Shown: positions 39,089-49,995, counted from the stretch's first letter. The stretch is DNA of 64,000 bases from Candidatus Syntrophopropionicum ammoniitolerans (GCA_013201395.1 JABMJD010000004.1:1-64000); one strand, 5' to 3'. Notes: generated by a model not told the origin, from the sequence alone. Numbers and translations: made by a program.

Positions 39089-39958
39089 CTAATTCCCAAC
39101 AGGGACAAATTTTTCTAGTGCTTCCACCACACCATCACCATAGGGGGCCATTGTCACATAATCAGCACACCGCTTAATTTCTTCCCTGGCATTGGCCACC
39201 ACCACACCTAACCCGGCGTAGTTCAACATGTCCAGATCGTTATATCCATCCCCTACCGCCATGATTTCTTCCTGTTTTATGCCCAAATAGGAGGCCAGAA
39301 AAGCCAGGGCCTGACCCTTAGTAGCGTCCCTATGGGCAAATTCAAGAAAGTATGGTTTGGATTTACTAATGGCAATTTTTCCTGCATAGAGGGGGGTCAA
39401 TTCATCCTTTAACCGGTCAATCAACGGTTCTTCCGCTATAGCTATAACCTTTGTCGGATCACGATCCAGGTATTCAAGCAAATTTCCTACCATTTCCACC
39501 TCCACCCCAGCTATAGCTGCATAGTGACACCCCTCCTCACTATCATGTTCCATCAGCAAACGATCATCCAGGTAACCGTTAAGGTGGTAGCCATATTGAT
39601 GAACCCGGGCAATAACCTGCCGGGCATATACTAACGGTAGAGGCTTGTCTACCAGCACCTCACCGGAAAGGGAGTTTTTAACCAGGGCCCCCTGGTAGGT
39701 AATCAGTGGTATATCCACATCAAGTGATCGGGCAATCCGGGCCGCCGATTGATACATACGCCCGGTGGCCACAGTAAAATAAATACCTGCTGCCCTTACG
39801 GCAGCCACAGCAGCCTTGACCCTATCGGTAACCTCCAAATCCTTAGATAGCAATGTATCGTCCAGATCTACGGCCACTAGTTTAACCTTGTGTGAAGTGG
39901 GCTCCTCCCCAAGTTCTCCGGGGACACTACCAGGACCCTCCCCCAAAAAATTTTTCAT
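39089..39958 (-). CDS. Cof-type HAD-IIB family phosphatase
   Basis: 289 aa. HAD motif I DLDDTLLS near residue 32, motif II in TVATGRM, motif III Lys near SKSKPYFLEF, and motif IV GDGYNDLDMLNYAG. The C2B cap domain fits the Cof/YidA group, which hydrolyses sugar or nucleotide phosphates; the substrate is unknown. The first ~25 residues are not part of the fold. GGAGG lies twelve bases before the ATG. It precedes the debranching gene by 80 bases. Confidence 0.9.
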   Translation of the reverse strand: MKNFLGEGPGSVPGELGEEPTSHKVKLVAVDLDDTLLSKDLEVTDRVKAAVAAVRAAGIYFTVATGRMYQSAARIARSLDVDIPLITYQGALVKNSLSGEVLVDKPLPLVYARQVIARVHQYGYHLNGYLDDRLLMEHDSEEGCHYAAIAGVEVEMVGNLLEYLDRDPTKVIAIAEEPLIDRLKDELTPLYAGKIAISKSKPYFLEFAHRDATKGQALAFLASYLGIKQEEIMAVGDGYNDLDMLNYAGLGVVVANAREEIKRCADYVTMAPYGDGVVEALEKFVPVGN

Positions 39959-40124
39959 GATGCATTTTTACCTCCAATACACACTGTAACAAAAGGATGC
40001 TCTGGCTAAAAATCTATAAAACCTGAATTATTATACCAGACTTTTGCAGTTTAGACTCTTTTTAATCCTGACTCCAGTATATTAAAAAACCGGGTGAAAA
40101 GAACAGCCCCGGAGCCGGCCCCAT

Positions 40125-41984
40125 TTATCTGCGAAAGAACTCATACACCGCTTGAGCAGACTTTTTGGTCATCCCTTTCACCGCAGATAGCTGTTCCGGG
40201 GTGGCTTTTTCAATTTCCCGCAGGGAACCGAAAGCCTTTAGCAGGGCCCGACGACGCACCTGGCCAATGCCCTCCACCTCATCCAACAAAGACTTCATAC
40301 CAGCCTTGCCCCTGATAACGCGGTGGTAAGATAAGGCAAAACGGTGGGCTTCATCCCGCAAGCGCTGCAGCAAACGCAGGGCAGGGGAGTTCTTATTAAT
40401 CACAATGGGATCCGGGCAATCCTCCGCAAATATGTGTTCCTCCTTTTCAGCAATACCAAAAGCTGGTATATGGGAAAACCCCAGTTCCCTCATCACATAT
40501 CGGGCCGCAGACAGCTGCCCCTTGCCCCCGTCTACTATTACCAGGTCAGGTAGTGTAAAAAATTTGGCCTCCCGGCTGGAAATCAAACCGGCATCCAGCA
40601 GCTTTTGCTCCTCGGCTGCCCTTTTAAAACGCCTGCCCAGGGTTTCCTGAATGGAAGCAAAATCATCAGGCCCATTAACAGTGCGGATCTTAAAACGGCG
40701 GTATTGTTGATTTGCAGGCTTGCCATCGACAAAGACCACCATAGAAGCAACGCTATTGGTCCCCTGGGTGTTGGATACATCATAGCACTCCATGCGGCGG
40801 GGTGGCGCCGCCAACCCCAATTCTTGGGCCAGTCCGGCCAGGGCTTCAGCAGTGTCCTCCCGGCGCAGTGACTTTTTCGTCAGGTGCTGTTCCAGGGTTA
40901 GCCGGGCATTGTCCATAACCATATCAACCAGCTTTTTTTTATCACCCCGTTGGGGCACCTTCAAAACCACTTTGGAGCCCTTTTTCCCTGTTAGCCACCG
41001 TTCAATTACAGCCTGTTCTTCTTTTACCCCAGCGGCCAGAAGCACCTCTTTGGGTACAAAATCCACATCTGTGTAATATTGCTTAAGAAATGAGGTAATT
41101 ACCTCCTCATGGCACAGGCTTTCCACCCCCTGCAGTATAAAATGCTCTCTGCCAATAAGTTTGCCGCCCCGCACAAAAAACACCATCACACAGGCTTCAT
41201 CCTGATCGCCTGCCCCGGCGGCAGCTATCATGTCCTGATCCTCAAAACCACTGGCAATAATTTTTTGTCGTTCAACCACATCTCGCAAAGCCCGCAATTG
41301 ATCCCGCAGGCGAGCTGCAAGTTCAAAGTCCAGGTCAGCCGCAGCCTTTTCCATCCGCGCAGCCAGCCGTTTGATCAGATCATCCTGTCTTCCTTCTAAA
41401 AAAAGGCACATTTCATTAATCATTTCACGATACCTGTCCCGATCAACCTGCCCAACACAGGGACCGAGACAGCGTTTGATGTGATAATTCAGGCATGGTC
41501 TTTCCCTGGCGGGCAGCGTTTTTTGTTTACAGGAGCGGAAGGCAAAAATTTTTTTTAAAAGTCGCAGGGTTTCATTTATGGCCCCTACCCTGGTGTAGGG
41601 GCCAAAATACCTGGATCCATCCTTAACCCGGCGGCGTGTAATCATCACCCGCGGGAAATCATCGGCCAACGTTACCTTCAGGTAGGGATAGCTCTTATCA
41701 TCCTTGTACATGACATTGTAACGGGGCCGGTATTCCTTGATCAGATTCTGCTCCAGGATTAGCGCCTCGACTTCCGAATCGGTCACAATGGTATCAAGGT
41801 CGGCCACCTTCCCCAGCATCACCTTCGTTTTCGCCGGTTGCTGGGCACCCGGCTGAAAATAAGAGCGGACCCTGCTCTTCAGTGAAAGAGCTTTACCAAC
41901 ATAGATTACCTTACCCTCTTTATCCCGATAAAGGTAAACCCCCGGCCTGGTCGGCAGGAGTTTTAACTTTTCTTCCAACTGCAA
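40125..41984 (-). CDS. uvrC: Excinuclease ABC subunit C
   Basis: 619 aa. GIY-YIG nuclease domain (PTRPGVYLYRDKEGKVIYVGKALSLK), a cysteine cluster (CLNYHIKRCLGPCVG), the UVR domain (FELAARLRDQLRALRD), the endonuclease V-like C-nuclease domain (RRMECYDVSNTQGTNSVASMVVF, LVIVDGGKGQLSAA) and the C-terminal HhH pair (IGQVRRRALLKAFGSLREIEKATPEQL). Makes both incisions in nucleotide excision repair. Starts 30 bases after the uvrA stop; TTG start. Confidence 0.97.
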   Translation of the reverse strand: MQLEEKLKLLPTRPGVYLYRDKEGKVIYVGKALSLKSRVRSYFQPGAQQPAKTKVMLGKVADLDTIVTDSEVEALILEQNLIKEYRPRYNVMYKDDKSYPYLKVTLADDFPRVMITRRRVKDGSRYFGPYTRVGAINETLRLLKKIFAFRSCKQKTLPARERPCLNYHIKRCLGPCVGQVDRDRYREMINEMCLFLEGRQDDLIKRLAARMEKAAADLDFELAARLRDQLRALRDVVERQKIIASGFEDQDMIAAAGAGDQDEACVMVFFVRGGKLIGREHFILQGVESLCHEEVITSFLKQYYTDVDFVPKEVLLAAGVKEEQAVIERWLTGKKGSKVVLKVPQRGDKKKLVDMVMDNARLTLEQHLTKKSLRREDTAEALAGLAQELGLAAPPRRMECYDVSNTQGTNSVASMVVFVDGKPANQQYRRFKIRTVNGPDDFASIQETLGRRFKRAAEEQKLLDAGLISSREAKFFTLPDLVIVDGGKGQLSAARYVMRELGFSHIPAFGIAEKEEHIFAEDCPDPIVINKNSPALRLLQRLRDEAHRFALSYHRVIRGKAGMKSLLDEVEGIGQVRRRALLKAFGSLREIEKATPEQLSAVKGMTKKSAQAVYEFFRR

Positions 41985-42016
41985 TGGAAAGCACCACTTT
42001 CAAGATTTAAAAAAAT

Positions 42017-44827
42017 TTATAGTACCTTTTGTAAAAACATACCGGTATAGGAACCTGATACTGCGGCTATTTCCTCTGGGGTACCGGTAGCCAGCACCCG
42101 CCCGCCATTATTTCCTCCCTCCGGGCCCAGGTCAATAATCTGGTCGGCAGTTTTGATTACATCCAGATTATGTTCAATTACCAACACAGTGTCACCTGCT
42201 TCAACCAACCGGTGTAAAACCTTAAGCAGCCGGTCAATATCGGCCATGTGCAGTCCGGTAGTTGGTTCATCAAGAATGTAAAATGTCTTACCATTGGATC
42301 TTCTGGATAACTCAGTAGAAAGCTTTACCCGCTGGGCCTCACCACCGGACAAGGTTGGCGCCGGTTGTCCCAGACGGATATATCCCAGGCCTACATCTTG
42401 CAATGTCTTTAGCTTGCGGTGGATCCTGGGTATTGGATGGAAAAAATCTGCCGCCTGATCCACAGTCATTCCCAATACATCGGCGATGTTTTTTCCCTTG
42501 TACTTGATCTGCAGCGTCTCCCTGTTGTAGCGCAAACCCTTGCACACCTCACAAGGAACATAGACATCCGGCAGAAAATGCATCTCTATTTTAATAATAC
42601 CATCCCCGCGGCATGACTCACAGCGCCCCCCTTTGACGTTGAAGCTAAAGCGCCCGGGTTTATAGCCGCGCATCTTGGATTCCGGCGTTTGTGCATACAA
42701 GTCCCGGATATCATTAAATACCCCCGTGTAGGTAGCCGGGTTAGAACGCGGCGTGCGGCCGATGGGAGATTGATCAACATTAATTACCTTATCTAGATGT
42801 TCGAGACCACGTACACCTTTGTTTTTGCCCGGGCGGGTTTTCGCTCGGTGCAGTTCTTGGGCCAGCTTGCGGTATAGAATATCATTAACCAGGGTGCTTT
42901 TACCCGAACCGGACACCCCGGTAACGCAGATAAATACACCCAGGGGAAATTTAACATCAATATTCTTCAAATTATTTTCTGCCGCACCCAAAACTTCCAC
43001 GGCCCTGTTATTTAATGGACGGCGGCGCCCCGGCACGGCTATGGACAATTTACCACTCAGGTACTTTCCCGTAATCGAATCCGGATTTTGGGCAATACAA
43101 TCAAAGGAACCTGTGGCTACCACCCGGCCACCATGCTCTCCCGCACCAGGACCGATATCGATTATGTGATCGGCCGCCAGCATGGTATCCTGATCATGTT
43201 CAACTACGATTAATGTATTTCCCAGATCGCGCAGGCGCTCCAGGGTTTTGAGCAGACGTTGATTGTCACGCTGATGCAAACCGATACTGGGCTCATCGAG
43301 TACATATAGCACACCCATCAGGCCGGATCCAATCTGGGTAGCCAGCCTAATTCGCTGGGCCTCACCACCGGCCAGGGTACCAGCACTCCTGTCCAGGGTA
43401 AGATAATCTAAACCAACATTGACCAGAAAACCCAGACGTTCATTAATTTCCTTTAAAATCTGCCTGGCTATAATTTGCTCACGGCCCGTTAACCCCAGGT
43501 CATTAAAGAAACCCTGTGCTTCCAGCACAGAAAAGTTGCTAACTTCCGATATGGACAATCCACCCACCTTTACCGCCAGGGCTTCCGGTTTGAGCCTGGC
43601 CCCCCGGCAGGAGGGACATACCCGGCTGCTCATATACTGCTCAATTTCACCACGCTGGCGTTCAGAGCTTGTTTCCCGGTAACGCCTGGCCAGGTTATTG
43701 ATTACCCCTTCAAAGGGTGCATGCATCTCATGCCTGCGCCCATAATAATCATTTTTCAGGATAAAATCAAAACGCCGCCCACGGGTGCCATACAAGATCA
43801 CATCCTGCTGCTCCGGGCTAAGATCGTTAAATGGCGTATCCATGCCGAAACCATAATGCCCGGCCAGCCCCTCCAGAAATTGATAGTAATATCCCCCCTT
43901 AAACCACCCCTCGATAGCACCCTGGGCTATTGATTTGCTTCTATCGGGGATTACCAAATCAGGGTCGATTTCTCTTTTGAACCCCAGTCCCGTACATTCG
44001 GGGCAGGCACCATAAGGAGTATTAAATGAAAAAAGGCGTGGGGAAATCTCAGCAATGCTGATCCCGCAATCTACACAAGCAAAATTTTCACTGAAGACAA
44101 TTTCTTTATCTTCGCCTATGGCTGCTGTTACCAGGCCCCCACCCTGTTTTAATGCTGTTTCCAGGGAATCGGCCAATCTTCTTTCGGTTCCCGGGCGTAT
44201 AATTACACGATCCACCACTATTTCGATGGTGTGTTTTTTATTTTTATCCAGCTTGATACCTTCAGACGCGTCCAACACTATGCCGTCTACCCTGAATCTA
44301 ATAAAACCACTACGGCGGATATCCTCAAAAATTCTGACGTGTTCACCTTTTTTACCCCGCACTACAGGCGCAAGAATTTGCATCCTTGTCCCTTCGGGTA
44401 AAGACATTAGCTGATCCACCATTTGCTCCACCGCCTGACTGGTGATGGGCCGCCCGCAGCGGGGGCAATGGGGCCTTCCTGCCCTGGCGAATAGCAACCG
44501 CAGGTAGTCATATATTTCAGTAACAGTCCCTACAGTGGAGCGGGGGTTATGGCTGGTAGCCTTTTGATCTATGGAAATGGCCGGGGAAAGGCCTTCAATA
44601 TAATCCACATCCGGCTTGTCCATTTGCCCTAGAAACTGGCGGGCATATGCGGAAAGTGATTCCACATACCGGCGCTGGCCCTCGGCATAAATGGTATCAA
44701 AAGCTAAAGAAGATTTTCCTGAACCTGATAGTCCCGTAACCACCACAAATTTACCCCGGGGAATCTCCACATCTATATTTTTTAGGTTATGGGCACGGGC
44801 ACCCTTAACCAGAATTCTGTCCATCAT
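42017..44827 (-). CDS. uvrA: Excinuclease ABC subunit A
   Basis: 936 aa. Two ABC ATPase cassettes: Walker [18 protein letters not shown] near residue 35 and [16 protein letters not shown] near 640, with signature regions [17 protein letters not shown] and [17 protein letters not shown]. Three zinc modules: [20 protein letters not shown] and CESCRGDG. Damage recognition in excision repair. The double ATG at 44827/44824 has AAGGGAG six bases upstream; this site may be sequestered by the leader hairpin described separately. Confidence 0.98.
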   Translation of the reverse strand: MMDRILVKGARAHNLKNIDVEIPRGKFVVVTGLSGSGKSSLAFDTIYAEGQRRYVESLSAYARQFLGQMDKPDVDYIEGLSPAISIDQKATSHNPRSTVGTVTEIYDYLRLLFARAGRPHCPRCGRPITSQAVEQMVDQLMSLPEGTRMQILAPVVRGKKGEHVRIFEDIRRSGFIRFRVDGIVLDASEGIKLDKNKKHTIEIVVDRVIIRPGTERRLADSLETALKQGGGLVTAAIGEDKEIVFSENFACVDCGISIAEISPRLFSFNTPYGACPECTGLGFKREIDPDLVIPDRSKSIAQGAIEGWFKGGYYYQFLEGLAGHYGFGMDTPFNDLSPEQQDVILYGTRGRRFDFILKNDYYGRRHEMHAPFEGVINNLARRYRETSSERQRGEIEQYMSSRVCPSCRGARLKPEALAVKVGGLSISEVSNFSVLEAQGFFNDLGLTGREQIIARQILKEINERLGFLVNVGLDYLTLDRSAGTLAGGEAQRIRLATQIGSGLMGVLYVLDEPSIGLHQRDNQRLLKTLERLRDLGNTLIVVEHDQDTMLAADHIIDIGPGAGEHGGRVVATGSFDCIAQNPDSITGKYLSGKLSIAVPGRRRPLNNRAVEVLGAAENNLKNIDVKFPLGVFICVTGVSGSGKSTLVNDILYRKLAQELHRAKTRPGKNKGVRGLEHLDKVINVDQSPIGRTPRSNPATYTGVFNDIRDLYAQTPESKMRGYKPGRFSFNVKGGRCESCRGDGIIKIEMHFLPDVYVPCEVCKGLRYNRETLQIKYKGKNIADVLGMTVDQAADFFHPIPRIHRKLKTLQDVGLGYIRLGQPAPTLSGGEAQRVKLSTELSRRSNGKTFYILDEPTTGLHMADIDRLLKVLHRLVEAGDTVLVIEHNLDVIKTADQIIDLGPEGGNNGGRVLATGTPEEIAAVSGSYTGMFLQKVL

Positions 44828-44833
44828 AAGCTG

Positions 44834-44876
44834 CTCCCTTAGTGAACTATGTCAAGGGAGAAACTCCCTTGACATA
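44834..44876 (-). promoter_or_regulatory. uvrA leader: perfect 13-bp palindrome with an alternative pairing to the ribosome binding site
   Basis: The minus-strand leader reads arm 1 TATGTCAAGGGAG (44864-44876), TTT, arm 2 CTCCCTTGACATA (44848-44860), then the ribosome binding site AAGGGAG (44834-44840) before ATG 44827. Arms 1 and 2 pair perfectly. The 5' part of arm 2 (CTCCCTT) is also exactly complementary to AAGGGAG at the binding site. The two pairings exclude each other: the long hairpin leaves the site free, the short one hides it. It also resembles a terminator stem on the plus strand (TTTTTT follows), but no plus-strand gene precedes it. Confidence 0.6.
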
Positions 44877-45000
44877 AAGATTTTTTATATCTAGATCCCA
44901 TCATCCTGCTATTATAGCCTTGTTGCTTTATATTCCAGCACACATGATCTGTCCACAGTCGTCCTGGTATAGTCTTGTAATTTATCCCGGTTGAGGCCGG

Positions 45001-47037
45001 TCAGACCTGCCCTCCCGACACTGCATCGGGTACGGCAGGGCCGATACCCTTTTCCCCTCGCAACTGCAGGCGCAATTCAATGATCATGTCCCTAATCTGT
45101 GCAGCCCGTTCAAAGGCCAACTGGTGGGCAGACTCCCGCATTTCTTTTTCTAGAACGGCAATAGTCTTTTTCAGCTGAGACTTGGTCATTTTTTTGCCGC
45201 TATGGGGTGCTGCCTTATACACAACGCCCGGTTCTGCCACCCGCGTAGCTTCAATTACGTCACGCACCGATTTGCGGACAGTTTCTGGTGTGATACCATG
45301 CCGGCTGTTGTAAGCCTGCTGCACCTCCCGCCTGCGGTTTGTCTCCGATATAGCCCTATCCATGGAGCCTGTTATTCTATCTGCATACATAATAACCTTA
45401 CCCTCAACGTTGCGGGCTGCCCGACCAATGGTTTGAATTAATGAACGCTCCGAACGGAGGTAGCCCTCTTTATCCGCATCCAAAATTGCCACCAGGCTTA
45501 CTTCAGGCAGATCCAGACCCTCCCGCAGCAGGTTGATACCCACCAATACATCAAACACACCGAGCCTCAAATCCCGCAAAATTTCCATTCTTTCAATAGT
45601 TTTAATATCGGAATGCAGGTAGCGTACCTTGATGTCTACCTCACGCAGGTAATCTGTAAGATCCTCGGCCATTTTTTTAGTTAGTGTGGTCACCAGGACC
45701 CTTTCTTTACGTCCCACCCGCAGGCGTATTTCACTCAATAGGTCGTCAATTTGACCCTGGGAAGGACGCACAAAAATTTCCGGATCAACCAGCCCTGTAG
45801 GCCGGATAATTTGCTCTACCACCCGGGTGCAGTTCTCTAATTCATAAGGCCCGGGCGTGGCTGACAAATAAATGACCTGGTTCAGGCGCTGTCTAAACTC
45901 TCCAAAGGTCAGCGGCCGGTTATCAAATGCCGACGGCAGCCTGAAACCATGTCCCACCAGTGTCTCCTTTCGGGAACGGTCACCTGCATACATGGCGCCT
46001 ACCTGGGGTACAGCCACATGGGATTCATCAATGAACATGACAAAATCTTTCGGGAAATAGTCCAGCAGGGTATAGGGGGGTTGTCCCGGTGCCCTGTTGG
46101 TCAAATGTCGCGAATAATTTTCAATGCCGCTGCAAAAACCCATCTCCCGCATCATTTCCAGGTCAAAATTAGTCCTTTGTTCCAGGCGCTGGGCCTCCAG
46201 CAATCTCCCCTTGCCCAGCAGTTCAGCCAACCGCTCCTGGAGCTCGGCCTCAATGGTTGTTATCGCCCGTTCCATTATTTCCCCGGAAGTAGCATAGTGA
46301 CTGGCCGGGAAAACAGAAATATGGCTGCGTTCCCCCAGAATTTCCCCTGTGAGCACATCAAATTCCTGCATCCTTTCAACCTCATCACCATAAAAATCCA
46401 CCCTGATCGCTTTTTCTGAGGCTGAAGCCGGGAAAATTTCCAGCACATCGCCTCTCACCCGAAATTTGCCACGGATGAAATTAACGTCATTACGTTCATA
46501 CTGGATACTCACCAGCTTGCGCAGTACCGTATCACGATCATAGTTTTCCCCCCGGCGCAAAGAGAGAACCAGTGTCCTATACTGTTCCGGATCCCCAAGC
46601 CCGTAAATGCAGGAAACACTGGCCACAATGATTACATCCCTGCGTTCGAAAAGGGCACAGGTGGCCGAGTGGCGCAATTTATCAATCTCATCATTTATGG
46701 CAGAATCCTTTTCAATATATGTGTCGGTACGTGGAATATAAGCCTCCGGTTGGTAGTAATCATAATAGCTAACAAAATATTCAACAGAATTGTTAGGGAA
46801 AAACTCCTTTAATTCACTGCACAACTGGGCTGCCAGGGTTTTATTTGGTGCCAGCACCAGTGTTGGTCGCTGGACTGCCTGGATCACGTGAGCCATAGTA
46901 AAGGTTTTACCAGTACCGGTTGCACCCAGTAAAACCTGTCCGGGCCGACCATTTTTTAATCCTTCTGCCAGGGCGGTGATAGCCTCAGGCTGATCCCCCT
47001 TGGGAATGTACTCAGACTCTATCTTGAATTGTCGCAT
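45001..47037 (-). CDS. uvrB: Excinuclease ABC subunit B
   Basis: 678 aa from ATG 47037 (GAGG nine bases upstream); an ATG at 47046 precedes the site. Helicase-like motifs [18 protein letters not shown] (Walker A), the beta-hairpin region [30 protein letters not shown] (motif II), [17 protein letters not shown] and [15 protein letters not shown], and a C-terminal UVR domain ([22 protein letters not shown]). Verifies damage and loads UvrC. First of three adjacent uvr genes, transcribed in the order uvrB, uvrA, uvrC. Confidence 0.98.
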   Translation of the reverse strand: MRQFKIESEYIPKGDQPEAITALAEGLKNGRPGQVLLGATGTGKTFTMAHVIQAVQRPTLVLAPNKTLAAQLCSELKEFFPNNSVEYFVSYYDYYQPEAYIPRTDTYIEKDSAINDEIDKLRHSATCALFERRDVIIVASVSCIYGLGDPEQYRTLVLSLRRGENYDRDTVLRKLVSIQYERNDVNFIRGKFRVRGDVLEIFPASASEKAIRVDFYGDEVERMQEFDVLTGEILGERSHISVFPASHYATSGEIMERAITTIEAELQERLAELLGKGRLLEAQRLEQRTNFDLEMMREMGFCSGIENYSRHLTNRAPGQPPYTLLDYFPKDFVMFIDESHVAVPQVGAMYAGDRSRKETLVGHGFRLPSAFDNRPLTFGEFRQRLNQVIYLSATPGPYELENCTRVVEQIIRPTGLVDPEIFVRPSQGQIDDLLSEIRLRVGRKERVLVTTLTKKMAEDLTDYLREVDIKVRYLHSDIKTIERMEILRDLRLGVFDVLVGINLLREGLDLPEVSLVAILDADKEGYLRSERSLIQTIGRAARNVEGKVIMYADRITGSMDRAISETNRRREVQQAYNSRHGITPETVRKSVRDVIEATRVAEPGVVYKAAPHSGKKMTKSQLKKTIAVLEKEMRESAHQLAFERAAQIRDMIIELRLQLRGEKGIGPAVPDAVSGGQV

Positions 47038-47144
47038 AGACTTCATCCTCTAGTTTCTTTATATACTTAGTATACCATAAGAGGTTATCCCCCAAAAGTA
47101 TGTTCTATTATCAGTTAAATGATGAAGCTATATCCAGTAGTAGT

Positions 47145-47178
47145 AAAAACCGCAGGGTTTTGATTGCCCCCTGCGGTT
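47145..47178 (-). terminator. Terminator after the Gln/Glu-rich binding protein gene
   Basis: AACCGCAGGG and CCCTGCGGTT arms around a loop of about eleven bases, followed by TTTTT on the minus strand. Confidence 0.88.
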
Positions 47179-47196
47179 GAAATAACAGTAGGAAAA

Positions 47197-48705
47197 CTAG
47201 CCTTCCCCGCCACCGCCCTGATCACCTCCGCCTTCCTCTTCCCCTGCTTCGCCCTGGGCACTTGTTTCAATTTTCTTAATTTCACCATCTATCTGCACCT
47301 CTACCGTCTTACCTTCCTGGGTAGTGATTTTTAGCGTGGTTTTTTGGCCCTGGTTCTCTCCGCCGTTATCACCCTGGCTCTGCTGACCCGATTGACCATT
47401 CTGGTCATCTTGTTGGTCCTCTGACTGATCCTCTTCCTGGCCCTGATCCTCTTCCCGGCCCTGATCCTCTTCCCGGGACATAGCCCAGCGTTGTTCCAAT
47501 AAATAGGACTCACTTTGGGTAATCAAACGCACCGGTGTTATCTTGGCCGGGACGTCAAAATCCCCGTTCTCAACCCGGCTGTCATTCTGCCAGTGTCCGG
47601 TAGTAGCCAGATTCACTGCCGCATCATAAATATGTTGCGCCATCAGTTCAGGCATAACATCAATCTCAGCGTCATGATCCCCTTTCACCAGAGCCTGGGA
47701 TGCCTTTTGATCTGCACCGACCCCTATAGTTACCACCTGATCACTTAACCCCCGCTTCTTTAACAAATCGGCTGCAGCAGCAGCCATGCGGCTGTCTGTA
47801 GCAACAACGGCATCCACTCCGTTACCGGTTGAGGTCAAAACCTGTTCCAATGTTGCAGTCACCATCTGCGGGTCTCCCTCAGGATGATCCTTGGCCTGCA
47901 CAATCTGTACCCCGGACTGACCTTCCAGGTTCTGCAGCAAAGACTTGGCAATATCTGTTGAAACCTGGTCATCTTTATCGCCCTTCAGTAACACTGTTTT
48001 CAGAATAGGCCCATTTTCCTGGGCTGCCTCAAGTAGAAAGCGGGCTAACAACTTCCCTGCCCGATCATGATCGCTTGCTATATAACCGTCAATAGGGGCA
48101 TCAACCGGTAGTGCTTCCAAAGCGATAACCTTTATATTCGCCTGGGCTAGCTTACGGGCTATCTCAGCACCTGCAGTAGGATCCACCGGCTGCAGGACAA
48201 CTGCCTTTACATCCTGGTTTACAAGCTGATCAATATCTTTTTCCTGCCGGTCAGGATCATTTTTGGCATCCAGCCAGGTAATACTGACCCTTTCCTGCCC
48301 GCCCTGGGGCCCACCCTGTTGTCCTTCCTGCTGTTCATTTTGTTGTTCATCTTGTTGTTCACCCTGTTTATCCTGTTGCTCATCTTGCTCTTCGTTTTGT
48401 TGTTCGTTTTGTTGTTGTTCCTGGGAGCCTTCCTGTTGCTGCCCCTGCTGTTCTTTTTGTTGCCCCTGGCTACCCTTTTGCCTGGCTGTCATGGTATTTT
48501 TTATAACCATGTTGCCGTCCCTCTCCATATCAGCAAAACTAACCGCTATTTTAACACCCTGGTTTCTGTTATTTATTAATTTTTTCTGAGGCTGGACCTT
48601 ACCGCCACAGCCATATAAGAAAGAAACACTAACAATTGACAGTAGTAATATTAATGAATAAACCCGGCCAACCCTGCTTATTTTATTCAAGATTTTCAAC
48701 CCCAT
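47197..48705 (-). CDS. Sugar-binding-type lipoprotein with Gln/Glu-rich insert and tail
   Basis: 502 aa. Lipoprotein signal (SVSFLYGCGGK, lipobox Cys near residue 33). The folded part (about residues 48-70 and 138-395) matches periplasmic-binding fold type 4, as in xylose- and ribose-binding proteins (KIAVSFADMERDGN; VKAVVLQPVDPTAGAEIARKLAQANIKVIALEA; GYIASDHDRAGKLLARFL; VVATDSRMAAAAADLLKKRG). A low-complexity Q/E/G block (about residues 75-137: QQNEQQNEEQDEQQ and similar) interrupts the fold early in domain 1, and a second acidic Q-rich block (about 400-445) follows. A C-terminal ~50-residue beta-like piece ends in GGGDQGGGGEG. No ABC permease or ATPase gene is near, so it looks like an orphan receptor. 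Expanded CAA/GAA codon runs suggest replication slippage. Confidence 0.8.
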   Translation of the reverse strand: MGLKILNKISRVGRVYSLILLLSIVSVSFLYGCGGKVQPQKKLINNRNQGVKIAVSFADMERDGNMVIKNTMTARQKGSQGQQKEQQGQQQEGSQEQQQNEQQNEEQDEQQDKQGEQQDEQQNEQQEGQQGGPQGGQERVSITWLDAKNDPDRQEKDIDQLVNQDVKAVVLQPVDPTAGAEIARKLAQANIKVIALEALPVDAPIDGYIASDHDRAGKLLARFLLEAAQENGPILKTVLLKGDKDDQVSTDIAKSLLQNLEGQSGVQIVQAKDHPEGDPQMVTATLEQVLTSTGNGVDAVVATDSRMAAAAADLLKKRGLSDQVVTIGVGADQKASQALVKGDHDAEIDVMPELMAQHIYDAAVNLATTGHWQNDSRVENGDFDVPAKITPVRLITQSESYLLEQRWAMSREEDQGREEDQGQEEDQSEDQQDDQNGQSGQQSQGDNGGENQGQKTTLKITTQEGKTVEVQIDGEIKKIETSAQGEAGEEEGGGDQGGGGEG

Positions 48706-48852
48706 TCATTAGTCTTACTTTATTATGCCTAAAAGATTGGCCAAATATTGAGGAAAAGGTCGAACGAAAAACCTGACATCCTTTGCAACATTATGTAAAA
48801 TACCCTTCTATTTTCCAAATGGAGTATCTATAATAGTGGCGAGGTGATATTT

Positions 48853-49191
48853 ATGAGTATCATGTCCACTATCAAATCCCTGACACTGGCTGAAATATTC
48901 AAAATCAAGGAAACAACTGATGATCAAACCATACCGGATCTGGTTAAGGAAGTTAATTGTGCCCGGCGTGACTGGCAACAAGCCTTAAAAGAGATTAATT
49001 ATGCTGACAGTGATTTGGATGGTTATGTAATTTACAGGATCAATTCCACGGAGAGGCGCTACATGGCCTTGCTGGAGCAGGCCAAAAAGGAAGGTATGTG
49101 TGCCTGGCCGGAACCAACACAATTTTGCTGTCAAGAGGAAGTTAGCCCCGGTGCGGATAACAGAAAAAAAGAACCCCTGTGCACAGGTTAA
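48853..49191 (+). CDS. DUF2508 family protein
   Basis: 112 aa from ATG 48853 (GAGGTGA five bases upstream); an ATG at 48844 overlaps that site. The core WQQALKEINYADSDLDGYVIYRINSTERRYMALLEQAKKEG matches DUF2508 (YaaL-like) proteins of Firmicutes, of unknown function. About 25 extra C-terminal residues carry two cysteines (FCC). It is one of few plus-strand genes here and stands alone between two minus-strand genes. A TATAAT at about 48828 lies just before the start but lacks a convincing -35. Confidence 0.75.
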   Translation: MSIMSTIKSLTLAEIFKIKETTDDQTIPDLVKEVNCARRDWQQALKEINYADSDLDGYVIYRINSTERRYMALLEQAKKEGMCAWPEPTQFCCQEEVSPGADNRKKEPLCTG

Positions 49192-49253
49192 AAATGGGTG
49201 GTCACACAGCAGGAAACTACAGACAGTTTGGCGTTACACAAGCATATTATAAT

Positions 49254-49272
49254 GCCGGGGAATGGCCCCGGC
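49254..49272. repeat. GC-rich hairpin between convergent genes
   Basis: GCCGGGG (49254-49260) and CCCCGGC (49266-49272) pair around a five-base loop. No U-tract on either strand, so a terminator role is doubtful, but it lies between the DUF2508 gene and the convergent UDG gene. Confidence 0.55.
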
Positions 49273-49332
49273 GTAAGAAACGTAAAATGTAATTCAACCT
49301 GCCCGCTAATATTGGGGTCATTTCAAGCTTTT

Positions 49333-49941
49333 TTACCGGTTATTAATTTTTAGATATTCATCCCTGATCATTTGGAAATCTTCCCAGACCGGGCGTTTTT
49401 TGCCGGGATCCCGCAGCAATGCAGCCGGGTGATAGGTAGGCATTATTTTTATACCGCTTTTGCTATGCAGCCATTGTCCCCTCATTTTGGTAATCCTGGC
49501 CTGGGGATCAACCAGGTTTTGCAGAGCAGTGCTTCCCAGCAATACAATTAATGCCGGGGAAAGCAATTCAATCTGTCTGTACAACCATGGCAGACACCGC
49601 CTGGCTTCTTCCGGACGTGGCACCCTGTTTCCAGGCGGCCGGCATTTTACCACGTTAGCAATATAGGTATGCTCATACCTATCCAGGTCAACAGCCCCCA
49701 GGATCTGATCTAAAAGCTGCCCTGCCTTACCGGCAAAAGGCTTGCCTAACCGGTCTTCTTCAGCCCCCGGCCCCTCACCGATCAACATCAGCCCGGCAGT
49801 TGGATTTCCCTCGCCAAACACTACATTGGTGCATTCTGCCCGTAAATTACAACGGCGGCAAGCCAAAGCCATTTCTTTCAATTCATCCAAGCTTTTGATC
49901 TGACTTAAATCATGGTCCTCAGTATATGGTACCCTATTCAA
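49333..49941 (-). CDS. Family 4 uracil-DNA glycosylase
   Basis: 202 aa. Removes uracil from DNA. Four cluster cysteines as expected for a [4Fe-4S] family-4 UDG: CRRCNLRAEC near residue 30 to 40, then C in VVKCRPPGNRVP and C in ARRCLPWL. Active-site motif GEGPGAEEDRLGKPFAGKAG (motif 1) and MPTYHPAALLR (motif 2, H). Expected in organisms with Fe-S-type repair enzymes. Starts with ATG 49941; the stop lies 141 bases from the DUF2508 gene. Confidence 0.93.
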   Translation of the reverse strand: MNRVPYTEDHDLSQIKSLDELKEMALACRRCNLRAECTNVVFGEGNPTAGLMLIGEGPGAEEDRLGKPFAGKAGQLLDQILGAVDLDRYEHTYIANVVKCRPPGNRVPRPEEARRCLPWLYRQIELLSPALIVLLGSTALQNLVDPQARITKMRGQWLHSKSGIKIMPTYHPAALLRDPGKKRPVWEDFQMIRDEYLKINNR

Positions 49942-49995
49942 AATTTTAACCCCCTATTGGTTTCGGCCCCATCATATCTACACCGGCCAAAATAG

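Noticed and set aside
47080-47110. LexA/SOS-box-like sequence upstream of uvrB (GAACATACTTTT)
   Set aside because: Only one half-site fits CGAACATATGTTCG; the second half deviates at two or more positions.
48263-48589. Plus-strand Cys-rich reading frame
   Set aside because: It is the antisense of the CAA/GAA repeats in the binding-protein gene; the cysteine runs come from TGC/TGT complement of Gln/Ala codons.
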